A stretch of DNA of 64,000 nucleotides from Phycisphaerales bacterium (lineage in GTDB: Bacteria; Planctomycetota; Phycisphaerae; Tepidisphaerales; Tepidisphaeraceae). The notes below the pieces were generated by a model. That model was given only the letters and a program-made list of their open reading frames with translations. It was not told the origin of the DNA and made no database searches. The DNA lies in contig JADLCB010000019.1 in assembly GCA_020847375.1 (NCBI GenBank), positions 1 through 64,000 on the forward strand, read 5' to 3'. Positions 26,961-35,520 of the stretch are shown here, piece by piece (positions within the stretch are counted from its first letter, which is position 1; every line of letters begins with the position of its first letter). Both the position numbers and the translations under genes were made by a program.

Positions 26961-27965
26961 ATGGCTAAACGCGATTATTATGAAGTTTTGGGCATTAAGA
27001 AGACTGCCGCAGCGGAGGAGATTCGCCGGGCACATCGAAAGCTGGTGCGCAAATATCATCCCGATGTGAATAAAAATGACAAAATCGCCGAGGAGAAGTT
27101 CAAGGAGGTGCAGGAGGCGTACGATGTGCTGTCGGACAAGGAAAAACGGGCGCAATACGACCAGTTTGGCTTTGCCGGGCCGGGGGCTGGAGGATTCGGT
27201 GGTGGGCAGGGTGGAGCAGACCCGTTTGAGGCGTTCCGTCAAGCGCAGGGGCGAAGTGGGCGCGGGGGTGGCACGCGGGTGCGCGTAGAAGATTTTGGTG
27301 GCGCCGGCGAAGGATTTGGCGGCATTTTCGAGCAGCTATTCGGCGGGGCGCGGGCGGCCAGAGGTGGCGGTTCATCTCGTTATGGCAAAGCCGGCCCGTT
27401 TGATGGATTTCAAGAACCGGTGGCGGATGAGGCTCCGGCTGATGTGGAATACCCCGCCAGCATCAGCTTCTATCAGGCCGCCAGGGGAACGACACTATCG
27501 CTGCAAATTAATCGAATGGGTAAGCCAGAAACCATCGAGGTGAAAATACCGGCTGGCGTGAAAGATGGGTCGCGGGTACGCATTCGCGGGCGTGGGCAGA
27601 CAACCAACGGGCGCACGGGTGATTTGTACATCATCACCAAGGTTCAGCCGCACGAGTATTTTCGCCGTGAGGGGATGGATATTTACCTGGACGTGCCGAT
27701 CAGCATGTTTGAGGCGCTTAACGGTACGCGCGTGGAAGTTCCCACACTTGACGGCACGATTACGCTGACGATTCCGCCGGGCACGAGCAGCCACGCCAAG
27801 CTGCGCATCAAGGATCGCGGGATTCACCGCGGCAGCCAGAAGGGCGATCAATATTGCGTGGTCAAGGTCGTTGTTCCCCGTGAATTGAATGAAAATGACC
27901 GTAAAACGCTCGAGGAGATGCAGACGCATTATTCGCTTAATCCGCGCAGCGACTTAAAATGGTGA
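26961..27965 (+). CDS. DnaJ-type (class B, CbpA-like) co-chaperone
   Basis: A 334-residue protein. The J domain occupies residues 1-67 with KRDYYEVLGIKK and the essential HPD in RKYHPDVNKND, which stimulates the ATPase of DnaK. A Gly/Phe-rich linker follows (about 70-145). There is no CxxCxGxG zinc domain, so this is a class B protein like CbpA rather than DnaJ itself. The C-terminal substrate-binding domains (about 160-325) show RIRGRGQTTNGRTGDLYI and LKIKDRG-like LRIKDRGIHRGSQKGDQYC. ATG 26961 is chosen because the J domain begins there. Upstream is a short palindrome (CCGACGGCGCGTCGG, about 26920-26934), not a complete CIRCE element. Confidence 0.9.
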   Translation: MAKRDYYEVLGIKKTAAAEEIRRAHRKLVRKYHPDVNKNDKIAEEKFKEVQEAYDVLSDKEKRAQYDQFGFAGPGAGGFGGGQGGADPFEAFRQAQGRSGRGGGTRVRVEDFGGAGEGFGGIFEQLFGGARAARGGGSSRYGKAGPFDGFQEPVADEAPADVEYPASISFYQAARGTTLSLQINRMGKPETIEVKIPAGVKDGSRVRIRGRGQTTNGRTGDLYIITKVQPHEYFRREGMDIYLDVPISMFEALNGTRVEVPTLDGTITLTIPPGTSSHAKLRIKDRGIHRGSQKGDQYCVVKVVVPRELNENDRKTLEEMQTHYSLNPRSDLKW

Positions 27966-27977
27966 ACAGGTTGAACC

Positions 27978-28337
27978 ATGGATCAGGAGCGCCCCGATCA
28001 ACGTCGATTCCCTGGCATGTACTGGGCCGTGCTGGTTTTTCTGGCGGGGTTTGCCGGGTTGTTGCTGCTGGCGGGATATTTTTATCTGCTCCCGGCGTAT
28101 GCGGCTTTGAATAATGGGGAAATTGACCAGGCCAGGCAGAAGCAGATTGTCGCGTTTTCCAGCCTTCTGCTGGCGGTGCTGGTGGTGCTTTTGTTGTTGC
28201 TGATGCTGATTGTTTTCCGGGTGAGGCGCTTTTTTGTGAATCGGGCCGGAGTATCGCCCACACGCTATAGTGATGCGTGGGCGGAATCAGCCCGCCGATT
28301 AAAAATTAAGGAACGGGACGACGATACTTCATCGTGA
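27978..28337 (+). CDS. Small hypothetical membrane protein
   Basis: A 119-residue protein with two strong transmembrane helices (about 15-40, YWAVLVFLAGFAGLLLLAGY, and 60-82, SSLLLAVLVVLLLLLMLIVF) joined by a short loop, then a charged C-terminal tail (SARRLKIKERDDDTSS). It starts 12 nt after the dnaJ-like gene and ends 8 nt before the next small gene, so the three are probably cotranscribed. No family is recognised. Confidence 0.6.
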   Translation: MDQERPDQRRFPGMYWAVLVFLAGFAGLLLLAGYFYLLPAYAALNNGEIDQARQKQIVAFSSLLLAVLVVLLLLLMLIVFRVRRFFVNRAGVSPTRYSDAWAESARRLKIKERDDDTSS

Positions 28338-28345
28338 AATAAACC

Positions 28346-28591
28346 ATGAACCAGAAAATCGACATCACGCCTCTGCCGTCTGATCCGCACGAATTTTATC
28401 GGATGAGCGCACAGGTCGATCTACCGCCGACGGATGCCCAGGCCACACCGACGCTGGAAAAACTGGGCCAGCCGGCATTCCCGCGCGGGCGGTTTCCGTT
28501 TTTGGGATTTCTGGCCAGCGTTTACGATCATGTGGTCAGCCACGCGCGCAAGCGCACCGCCAGCGAGCAGGCATCGCCAACAGATCAATAA
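28346..28591 (+). CDS. Small hypothetical protein
   Basis: An 81-residue protein starting MNQKIDITPLPSDPHEFYRM, Pro-rich in the middle and basic near the end (YDHVVSHARKRTASEQ). It has no obvious transmembrane helix or signal. It is kept because it lies 8 nt after the preceding gene in the same direction and reads as ordinary protein, but the coding case is modest and no function can be given. Confidence 0.5.
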   Translation: MNQKIDITPLPSDPHEFYRMSAQVDLPPTDAQATPTLEKLGQPAFPRGRFPFLGFLASVYDHVVSHARKRTASEQASPTDQ

Positions 28592-28717
28592 TCGTGTTTG
28601 CCGGTTTGTCCATCACCGGCTGGTAGCATGTTCGCATGTCCAAATAAAGGCGGAAAATTGTGTCTGCCGGCCGCGATGATATAAATCCAGGTGGGAAAAT
28701 TGTGGAAAGATTGATTC

Positions 28718-29821
28718 ATGGCACTGACAACATCGAATAATACAACTGCTTTGAAAGGCATTTTTACGCCGAACATGGTTCCGCTGGATGCGCGCGGACA
28801 GATCAATGAAGCGGAGTTTCGGCGATACATTGACTGGTTGATTGAGAAGGGGGTGCATGGGCTGTACCCCAATGGTTCGACGGGTGAATTCACACGGTTC
28901 ACGGTTGAGGAACGTCGTCGAATTATCAAGATTGTCTGCGAACAAACAGCCGGTCGGGTACCGGTCCTGGCCGGAGCCGCCGAGGCCAACACCGCTGAGA
29001 CGATCAAGGCGTGCGAACTATATTACGAGTATGGCGCAACCGCGGTCGCAATTGTCAGTCCGTTTTACTACAAGCTTTCGCCCGATGCAGTGTACGCCTA
29101 TTTCGCGGAGATTGCGCGGAACAGTCCGATCGGGGTGACACTGTACAACATTCCGATGTTCGCCAGCCCGATCGATATCACAACGCTGCGGCGTCTGGCT
29201 GAGGAGTTCGAGCGGGTCATCGGGATCAAAGACAGCTCCGGCGATGTGGCGCAGATGGGGCGGATGGTCAACGCCGTGCGACCGGTGCGGCCGGATTTCG
29301 TATTCCTTACGGGGTGGGACGTGGTCCTGGTGCCGATGATGTTGATGGGGGCTGATGGGGGAACCAACGCCACCAGCGGAGTGGTCCCCGAGCTGATGCG
29401 GCGGTTGTACGAGCTGGCGTCAGCCGGACGTTGGGATGAGGCGATCCCGCTGCAACTGCGGATGATCGAACTGTTCGATGCGATGCTCGGCCCGGATTTT
29501 CCTGATGGATTTCGCGCTGCAGTCGGATTGCGCGGTTTTGAGTTTGGCAAGGGGCGCCAGCCGATGAGCGACCGACAGGAAGTGAACATCAGCCAGCTCT
29601 CCTCTTTGCTCCGGTGCATGATGAGCGACTTTGGCGTGGTTGATGCTCCGGCGCAGGGGTGTGCGCTGCGGCCGCTGAGTGGGGCTGCGCTTTATCCGCA
29701 GGCGCAGTTGGCACAGGATATCAATCGCGGAGGCTGCTGCGGTGCTGGGGATGATCTGGATCGGACAGCGCGGGAAGTAACCGAGGCGGTTCTGGCCAAG
29801 TTGCGGCAACGCGGTATCTAA
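28718..29821 (+). CDS. Dihydrodipicolinate synthase-family aldolase with C-terminal helical tail
   Basis: A 367-residue protein. Residues 1-295 are a DapA/N-acetylneuraminate lyase-type TIM barrel: [11 protein letters not shown] (pyruvate carboxylate binding), VTLYNIP with the catalytic Tyr near 142, and [10 protein letters not shown] with the Schiff-base Lys near 171. Family members condense or cleave pyruvate-linked 2-oxo acids; a DapA role is possible but there is no lysine-pathway context. The protein is about 70 residues longer than usual. The extension has a Gly/Cys linker ([12 protein letters not shown]) followed by a final amphipathic helix ([18 protein letters not shown]), the layout of microcompartment encapsulation peptides. 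The next gene, 47 nt on, encodes a BMC shell protein, so an encapsulated aldolase is inferred. Confidence 0.85.
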   Translation: MALTTSNNTTALKGIFTPNMVPLDARGQINEAEFRRYIDWLIEKGVHGLYPNGSTGEFTRFTVEERRRIIKIVCEQTAGRVPVLAGAAEANTAETIKACELYYEYGATAVAIVSPFYYKLSPDAVYAYFAEIARNSPIGVTLYNIPMFASPIDITTLRRLAEEFERVIGIKDSSGDVAQMGRMVNAVRPVRPDFVFLTGWDVVLVPMMLMGADGGTNATSGVVPELMRRLYELASAGRWDEAIPLQLRMIELFDAMLGPDFPDGFRAAVGLRGFEFGKGRQPMSDRQEVNISQLSSLLRCMMSDFGVVDAPAQGCALRPLSGAALYPQAQLAQDINRGGCCGAGDDLDRTAREVTEAVLAKLRQRGI

Positions 29822-29868
29822 GTCCGGCGATAATTGTGTGCGAGTTATATCGGCCTGACACTATCACA

Positions 29869-30534
29869 ATGAGTATTCCTGGTAATCAATACGGCAGTGA
29901 CGGAGCACTGGGGTTGCTGGAGATCAAGAGCTTCAGCGCCGCTCTGGTTGCGCTGGATGCTGCCCAGAAGGCGGGCAGCGTCGGTTTGATCCAGGCGGAA
30001 TTGAACGATCTATGTGGTGTGGTGTTGAAACTGGAGGGATCGGTCGCGGACGTTCGGGCAGCGGTCGATGCGGGGCAGGCCGTTGCGCAGGGGATGCAGG
30101 TTGAGTGTCTGGGGCATGTGATTGCCGCCCCCACACCCCTGGCGCGGACGAGTGTCATCGCGTCACGCGAGTATAATGCACTGATCGAGCAGGACGTGGT
30201 TTATTTTTCGCGGCTTGGCGCCGCCGGACAAAAGGAGCAGTTTGTGTCGGAACAGTCGCAACTAGCCATCGGGATGATTGAAACGCAGGGTTTTACTGCG
30301 GTGATCGAGGCGATCGATACGGCGGTCAAAGCTGCTGCGGTGGAAGTGATCGGGAAGGAAAAACTCGGAGGCGGTTATATCGCGATTCTGATCCGGGGGG
30401 ATGTGGCAGCGGTGCAGGCAGCCGTGGACGCGGGGCGCAAAAAGGTGGAAGGGCTGGGCAAGCTGATCGCGGCGCATGTTATCGCCCGCCCCAGCCCGGC
30501 GATTGTAAGTCTGCTGCCCAAGGCGCAGGTGTGA
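29869..30534 (+). CDS. Tandem BMC-domain (BMC-T type) microcompartment shell protein
   Basis: A 221-residue protein made of two BMC domains. Domain one (about 13-90) shows ALGLLEIKSFSAALVALDAA and VADVRAAVDAGQAV; domain two (about 128-205) shows LAIGMIETQGFTAVIEAIDT, LGGGYIAILIRGDVAAVQAA and VDAGRKK, a very typical BMC sequence. Tandem BMC proteins form pseudohexameric trimers that tile microcompartment shells. There is no Fe-S cysteine pattern as in PduT. ATG 29869 is chosen because domain one begins shortly after it; GTG 29836 is also in frame. No BMC-H, BMC-P or signature enzyme other than the preceding aldolase-like gene is in the window, so this may be a satellite locus serving a shell encoded elsewhere. 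Confidence 0.9.
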   Translation: MSIPGNQYGSDGALGLLEIKSFSAALVALDAAQKAGSVGLIQAELNDLCGVVLKLEGSVADVRAAVDAGQAVAQGMQVECLGHVIAAPTPLARTSVIASREYNALIEQDVVYFSRLGAAGQKEQFVSEQSQLAIGMIETQGFTAVIEAIDTAVKAAAVEVIGKEKLGGGYIAILIRGDVAAVQAAVDAGRKKVEGLGKLIAAHVIARPSPAIVSLLPKAQV

Positions 30535-30728
30535 TGACATGCTGGCGTGCTGGCGCATTGGGCGGGGTATCACGGAGGATCAGATGCTGTTTATCTCGAC
30601 AGCCTGCGCCATTGCCAAATTGGTCGATCGATAAATTGATGAATCGTGAAATTGTCTGATTGATACGATGGGAATTATGAGTAAACCTCAAAATGGCGGA
30701 TCGATCGATTATAAGCCGAAACGAAGCA

Positions 30729-30756
30729 TTGCGTAATTGATTCGCCCGCGTACAAT
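30729..30756 (+). promoter_or_regulatory. Putative promoter of the DUF47-PiT operon
   Basis: TTGCGT (30729-30734) and TACAAT (30751-30756) are spaced by 16 bp in the 279-nt AT-rich gap after the BMC gene. Transcription would begin near 30763, about 50 nt before the start codon. No Pho box-like repeat was recognised. Confidence 0.5.
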
Positions 30757-30813
30757 TTCATTTCTTCATCGACAATGTGCATGATTCCAGTGGATAATTT
30801 GGAGCGGTAACGC

Positions 30814-31437
30814 ATGTTCAATTTTCTACCGAAGGACACGGTTTTTTTCGATTTATTTGAGGGGCTGGCTAATCACGTGGTGTCAGTCTGCACGCACTTG
30901 CGAAAGGCAGCACACGATTATCCCGATGTGGGCAACGCGGTGGTTCGCATTCGTGAAGAAGAAAAACATGCCGATGACCTGGCCCATCGGACGCTGGAAC
31001 GATTGGATCGCACGTTCATCACTCCGTTTGACCGTGAAGACATTCATACGCTGGTGGGGGAGCTGGATGATATCGTCGATATTGTTGACGCCCTGGCCAA
31101 ACGGTTCAAACTTTATCATATCGACAAGATCGAGAACGAGTTTTGCAAACAGGCCGACGTTCTGCTGCGGGCAGCCATCGCGCTGCGTGAGGCGGTCTGC
31201 CGCCTGCGAAAAAGTCGCAAGTTGACGGATCTCAGCGATAAACTCATCGAAGTTCATCACATGGAAAATGAAGGGGATGACAACAACAATACCGCAGTTT
31301 CCCGCCTCTTTGATGGTTCGCATGAACCGCTTTATGTGATGAAATGGAAAGAGCTGTACGACCTGATCGAAAATGCGATCGACGGTTGCGAAGATGCGTG
31401 CAATACGTTGGAGCGGATCGTTCTTAAAAACGGCTAA
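30814..31437 (+). CDS. DUF47/PhoU-like phosphate transport regulator
   Basis: A 207-residue all-helical cytoplasmic protein of the DUF47 family, distant relatives of PhoU that accompany PiT transporters and probably control them. Diagnostic stretches are IREEEKHADDLAHRTLERLD, then RTFITPFDREDIHTLVGELD and DIVDIVDALAKRFKLY; the acidic ExxxD motifs resemble the metal-cluster sites of PhoU. GGAGCGG precedes ATG 30814. The PiT gene follows 61 nt downstream on the same strand, the standard pairing. Confidence 0.9.
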   Translation: MFNFLPKDTVFFDLFEGLANHVVSVCTHLRKAAHDYPDVGNAVVRIREEEKHADDLAHRTLERLDRTFITPFDREDIHTLVGELDDIVDIVDALAKRFKLYHIDKIENEFCKQADVLLRAAIALREAVCRLRKSRKLTDLSDKLIEVHHMENEGDDNNNTAVSRLFDGSHEPLYVMKWKELYDLIENAIDGCEDACNTLERIVLKNG

Positions 31438-31498
31438 AACACGGGATGGGAAAAATGTCAGCCAGCGTCTGATCTGATTGATCCCAGCACTCAATAAC

Positions 31499-32575
31499 AT
31501 GCTAATCCTCGTTCTTGTCATCATCGCGATTGCCCTGGTTTTTGATTTTTTCAACGGCTTCAACGATGCAGCCAACTCCATTGCCACCGTTGTCACCACC
31601 CGCGTGCTGACACCGGGGCAGGCGGTACTGTGGGCGGCATTCTGGAATTTTGCAGCCGCCTTCATGTTTGGTACGGCGGTGGCCAATACGATCAGCACCG
31701 AACTGGTCAATCTCAGCGCGCTGGGATCAGCGCACGAGCAGTTGTATGTCGTGCTGTGCGGTTTGATCGGGGCAACGGTGTGGACGGCGGTGACCAGTTT
31801 CATGGGGTTGCCGATCAGCGTTTCGCATGCCTTGATCAGCGGTTACGCCGGGGCGGCTTTGGCCCGGGCGGGAGTTGCCGGTTTGACCCTTCCGGGTAAA
31901 TGGCCGGAGATTATCGCGTTTTTGTTTCTTTCCCCCCTGATTGGCATGGTCATTGGTGGCGGATTGATGATTGCGACGGCATGGATTTTCCGGCGCAGCA
32001 CACCCAACCGGATGGAATCAACCTTTCGTCATATGCAGTTGTTTTCCGCTGCCGCCTTCAGCATATCGCATGGTGTCAATGATGCGCAAAAGACCATGGG
32101 CATTATTACGGCAGCACTGGTGGCTGCGGGTTGGGGGCAGATAGCCGAAGCCGGATGGACACCGCCCTGGTTTACCTGGCTGGGGATGCACCATGGGGTG
32201 GCGTGGTGGATCATTATTCTGTGTCACGCCGTGATCGCACTGGGTACGGTCATGGGCGGATGGAAAGTGGTGCGCATGATGGGATCGAAAATCACCCGCC
32301 TGCAACCCGTGGGGGGATTTTGTGCTGAAACCGCCGGTGCCGCCACGGTGATCGGCGCCAGTCTCGCGGGTATTCCTGTCTCCACAACCCATGTCATTAC
32401 CGGTTCGATTTTAGGCGTCGGCGCGACACGCGGGCTGCGTTCGGTGAACTGGGCCAGCGGTAAGAAGATCGTTCTGGCTTGGATATTTACCCTGCCCTGC
32501 ACCGCGTTTATCAGTGCGATCATCTACGTGGCGGTACATGGGGTGATTGATGTGATCCATCCAATCATGGATTAA
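31499..32575 (+). CDS. pit: PiT family inorganic phosphate transporter
   Basis: A 358-residue inner membrane protein that imports phosphate or metal-phosphate with protons or sodium. The two inverted PiT signature repeats are present: FFNGFNDAANSIATVVTTRV near residue 15 and AFSISHGVNDAQKTMGII near 190, together with GLPISVSHALISGYAGA and GIPVSTTHVITGSILGVG. The start ATG 31499 begins MLILVLVIIAIALVFDFFNG; no clear ribosome binding site is seen and a TTG at 31478 is also in frame. The gene pairs with the DUF47 gene upstream. Confidence 0.9.
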   Translation: MLILVLVIIAIALVFDFFNGFNDAANSIATVVTTRVLTPGQAVLWAAFWNFAAAFMFGTAVANTISTELVNLSALGSAHEQLYVVLCGLIGATVWTAVTSFMGLPISVSHALISGYAGAALARAGVAGLTLPGKWPEIIAFLFLSPLIGMVIGGGLMIATAWIFRRSTPNRMESTFRHMQLFSAAAFSISHGVNDAQKTMGIITAALVAAGWGQIAEAGWTPPWFTWLGMHHGVAWWIIILCHAVIALGTVMGGWKVVRMMGSKITRLQPVGGFCAETAGAATVIGASLAGIPVSTTHVITGSILGVGATRGLRSVNWASGKKIVLAWIFTLPCTAFISAIIYVAVHGVIDVIHPIMD

Positions 32576-32684
32576 AAGCGGCAGATTCAACGGCCTGCTT
32601 GTTTTGTTCATTTCTTCAGTGATGCGTTTTGTTTTTGCTGCACATGGAACTGTGGCGTGTGAGGTGCTATCATTACTCTGGCAT

Positions 32685-32698
32685 TTTGAGTAGTCAAA
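32685..32698 (+). promoter_or_regulatory. Short inverted repeat before the metal permease genes
   Basis: TTTGA-GTAG-TCAAA lies 17-30 nt before the start codon of the first permease-regulator fusion gene. Its position would suit an operator for a DtxR-like repressor, but it does not match a known consensus and a 5-bp inverted repeat can arise by chance. Confidence 0.25.
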
Positions 32699-32714
32699 CT
32701 GCCGATTTTCGGCC

Positions 32715-34082
32715 ATGATTTTATCGCACCTGTTATTTTCATCACTTGGACAGATCACAACGGATTTGCTTTTGCGCGTTTTATTTCTGGATGATTACAA
32801 CACCCGGGTGGTCGTGCTTGGGGTGATGGTGCTTGGTTTAGCCGGTGGTGTGGTGGGTGGATACATGCTGCTGCGCAAGCACGCGCTGTTAGGCGACGCC
32901 CTATCGCACTCGACGCTGCCGGGAATAGCCGCTGCATTCATGGTGATGGCGTCGTTTGGAGGCAGCGGAAAATCACTGCCGGGGCTGCTGCTGGGGGCGA
33001 CGATCACCGGGTCGGCTGGCGTAGGGTGCGTGATGTTGATCCGCCGCTACACGCGATTGAAGGAAGATGCGGCGTTGGGGATTGTGCTGAGCGTTTTCTT
33101 CGGCTTTGGTATTGTTTTGATGGGGTTTGTCCAGCGCATGAAGGCGGGTAGTGCAGCCGGGATTGAAACGTTTATCTACGGCAAAACAGCCGCCATGCTG
33201 GCCAGCGATGCCCAGTTGATTGCGCTGGTTGCGCTGATCTGTGTTGGGTTGTGCGCCTTGCTGTACAAGGAGCTGAAAATTTTGAGTTTTGATCCGGCGT
33301 ACACCGCGACACAGGGATGGCCGGTGTTGCTGCTGGATGGTTTGATGATGGCAATGGTGATCGGCGTGACCGTGGTTGGTCTGCAGGCAGTGGGGCTGAT
33401 CTTGGTGATTGCGATGTTGATCATACCCGCAGCTTCAGCCCGGTTTTGGACTCATCGCCTGGGGCGGATGTTGGTTCTGTCAGCCGTGATCGGCGCGTTG
33501 AGTGGATGGATGGGCGCGTCCATCAGCGCCTTGTTGCCGCGAATGCCAGCCGGGGCAATTATCGTCATGGTGGCGGCTGGCGCGTTTGTGATCAGCTTGT
33601 TCTTCGGCCAGCAGCGCGGTGTTGTGGCACGGTGGGTGCGCTATGTCCAACTGCAACGGCAGGTGGGATTGCAAAATCTGCTGCGCACCTGTTTTGAATT
33701 GGTGGAGACCCGGCAACTGCAGCACGATGAAGACGGGCATCCGCGCATTCCCTTTAATATGTTGCTTGAAGCCAAATCGTGGTCCCCTCGCTATTTGCGG
33801 CGATTGTTGAAACGGGCTGACCACGATGAACTGCTCAATACCCTCCCCCAGGCGGTGATTGAACTGACCGACACCGGCATGGTCGAAGCGCGCCGGCAGG
33901 CGCGGGAGCATCGGTTGTGGGAGCTGTACCTGATTACGCATGCCGATATTGCCGCCAGCCATGTCGATCGTGGTGCAGACATGATCGAACATGTGCTGGG
34001 CACGGAGATGGTGCTGCAACTGGAAAAATTGCTTGAACAGCAGAGTCATCCCGTTGTTCCCGCGACTCCGCACCGGATTTAA
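32715..34082 (+). CDS. ABC-3 metal permease fused to a DtxR-like regulator domain (YtgC-YtgR-like)
   Basis: A 455-residue protein. Residues 1-300 form an ABC-3 family permease (ZnuB/MntB/TroC type) with about eight transmembrane helices; LLRKHALLGDALSHSTLPGI is the conserved cytoplasmic coupling segment. Residues about 305-455 are soluble: a probable winged helix (PFNMLLEAKSWSPRYLRRLL, ending VIELTDTGMVEARR), then the DtxR/MntR dimerisation and metal-binding domain HRLWELYL (near 397-404) and ADMIEHVL (near 419-426). In Chlamydia, YtgC carries a comparable DtxR domain that is cleaved off as the iron repressor YtgR. The protein therefore probably both transports Mn, Fe or Zn and senses it. No ABC ATPase or binding protein gene lies in the window. 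Confidence 0.85.
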   Translation: MILSHLLFSSLGQITTDLLLRVLFLDDYNTRVVVLGVMVLGLAGGVVGGYMLLRKHALLGDALSHSTLPGIAAAFMVMASFGGSGKSLPGLLLGATITGSAGVGCVMLIRRYTRLKEDAALGIVLSVFFGFGIVLMGFVQRMKAGSAAGIETFIYGKTAAMLASDAQLIALVALICVGLCALLYKELKILSFDPAYTATQGWPVLLLDGLMMAMVIGVTVVGLQAVGLILVIAMLIIPAASARFWTHRLGRMLVLSAVIGALSGWMGASISALLPRMPAGAIIVMVAAGAFVISLFFGQQRGVVARWVRYVQLQRQVGLQNLLRTCFELVETRQLQHDEDGHPRIPFNMLLEAKSWSPRYLRRLLKRADHDELLNTLPQAVIELTDTGMVEARRQAREHRLWELYLITHADIAASHVDRGADMIEHVLGTEMVLQLEKLLEQQSHPVVPATPHRI

Positions 34083-34148
34083 TGACGGTTCGCGTGTCCG
34101 GCGGGGTGATAATGACAGCCATGCAACCGATGGCGAAAGTGAATATTT

Positions 34149-35429
34149 ATGCTCTGGACTTCCTTTGATACCTGGATCGTTGTGCTGGGTGCGCTGTCGG
34201 CCATGGCGTGCGCACTGCTCGGTAATTTTCTGGTGCTGCGGCGCATGAGCATGATGGGTGATGCGATTTCGCACGCGGTGTTGCCCGGTCTGGCGGTTGC
34301 ATTTCTGGTCACGGACAGCCGGGCGTCGCTGCCGATGTTCGTCGGCGCGGTAATTGTCGGAATCATTACGGCGCTGCTGGTGCAGTTTCTCAGTCGCTTT
34401 GGCAAAGTGGATGAGGGGGCGTCGATGGGAGTGGTTTTCACGACACTCTTTGCCCTGGGGTTGATCCTGATTCGCCGGGCGGCCGATCAGGTTGACCTGG
34501 ATGTCAACTGTGTGCTGTATGGCGATTTGAATTACGCCGCCGCTGCCATGGTGCGCATCGGGCCGTTTCGCGTGCCCGAAGCCGCAGTGATTCTGGGGAT
34601 TGTTTTGACGATCAATCTGCTGTTCGTGGTGCTGTTTTTCAAGGAACTGCGCATCAGCTCATTTGATCCCGAGCTGGCCACGACGCAGGGATTCAATGCC
34701 GGCGCACTGCACTATGTGCTGATGACGCTGGTGGCGGTGACGGCGGTCGCTTCGTTCGACGTGATCGGTAATATCCTGGTGGTGGCGATGATGGTGGCGC
34801 CGGCGGCAGCAGCACACCTGCTGACTGACCGGCTGGGGAGCATGGTCGTTGTCAGTCTGATCATTGCTGCCATCAGTGCAGCCATCGGGCATGTGGGGGC
34901 GACCATTGTTCCTCAATATCTGGGGTTCAGCGGAACCAGCAGCGCCGGGGCAATGGCCGCAGCGACCGGCCTGATTTTCATCGCGGCCGTTCTGTTTGGC
35001 CCGCGGCGGGGTGTGACCAGCCGGATGTGGCACCGCCTGCAACTGTCGCTGCGTATTGCGCAGGAAGATTTGCTCAGCGGGCTTTATCGCCAGGAGGAAC
35101 GTGGTGTTGCCAAAGTGCCCGCCAGTGGCGCACCAAGTCTGACGCAGTGGCTGGTGCGACGCCGGTTGCTGCAGCAGGAGGCGATTGAAAGGGTTGACGG
35201 ACATTTTGCCCTGACGCCGCGCGGGCGCAAAGTGGCCAGTCGGTTGCTTCGGTCGCACCGACTTTGGGAAACCTATCTGGTGGATCAAGCTGCTTTGCGC
35301 GCCGATCAGACGCACAAGACCGCCGAACAACTTGAACACCTCACCGACGCCGCCTTGCAGCAGCGGCTGGCCCTGGATATTGCAACACCGACCCATGATC
35401 CGCAGGGCAAGATGATTCCGCCGGAATGA
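34149..35429 (+). CDS. Second ABC-3 metal permease fused to a DtxR-like regulator domain
   Basis: A 426-residue protein with the same plan as the preceding gene. Residues 1-285 are an ABC-3 permease (VLRRMSMMGDAISHAVLPGL near 29; IGNILVVAMMVAPAAAAHLL near 207). The C-terminal 130 residues contain a winged-helix-like part (SLTQWLVRRRLLQQEAIERV, then HFALTPRGRKVASRLL) and a DtxR dimerisation domain with HRLWETYL near 369 and THKTAEQLEHL near 387-397. The His, Glu, His, Glu, Glu-His spacing fits the two metal sites of DtxR-type regulators better than in the first fusion. It starts 66 nt after its neighbour. In Chlamydia only one of the two permeases (YtgC) has the regulator, so fusion on both is notable. 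Confidence 0.85.
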   Translation: MLWTSFDTWIVVLGALSAMACALLGNFLVLRRMSMMGDAISHAVLPGLAVAFLVTDSRASLPMFVGAVIVGIITALLVQFLSRFGKVDEGASMGVVFTTLFALGLILIRRAADQVDLDVNCVLYGDLNYAAAAMVRIGPFRVPEAAVILGIVLTINLLFVVLFFKELRISSFDPELATTQGFNAGALHYVLMTLVAVTAVASFDVIGNILVVAMMVAPAAAAHLLTDRLGSMVVVSLIIAAISAAIGHVGATIVPQYLGFSGTSSAGAMAAATGLIFIAAVLFGPRRGVTSRMWHRLQLSLRIAQEDLLSGLYRQEERGVAKVPASGAPSLTQWLVRRRLLQQEAIERVDGHFALTPRGRKVASRLLRSHRLWETYLVDQAALRADQTHKTAEQLEHLTDAALQQRLALDIATPTHDPQGKMIPPE

Positions 35430-35520
35430 CCCCAGGTTTTTCCTGCCGCGCCGGATTTGATTTTTCAGCCAACCGTTCAGCGTGACCAATTGCGCCCGTT
35501 CGTTTATCTTCTGGCCCTGC

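Noticed and set aside
30883..31803. 306-codon leftward open frame
   Set aside because: Antisense to the DUF47 and PiT genes, which have clear family motifs.
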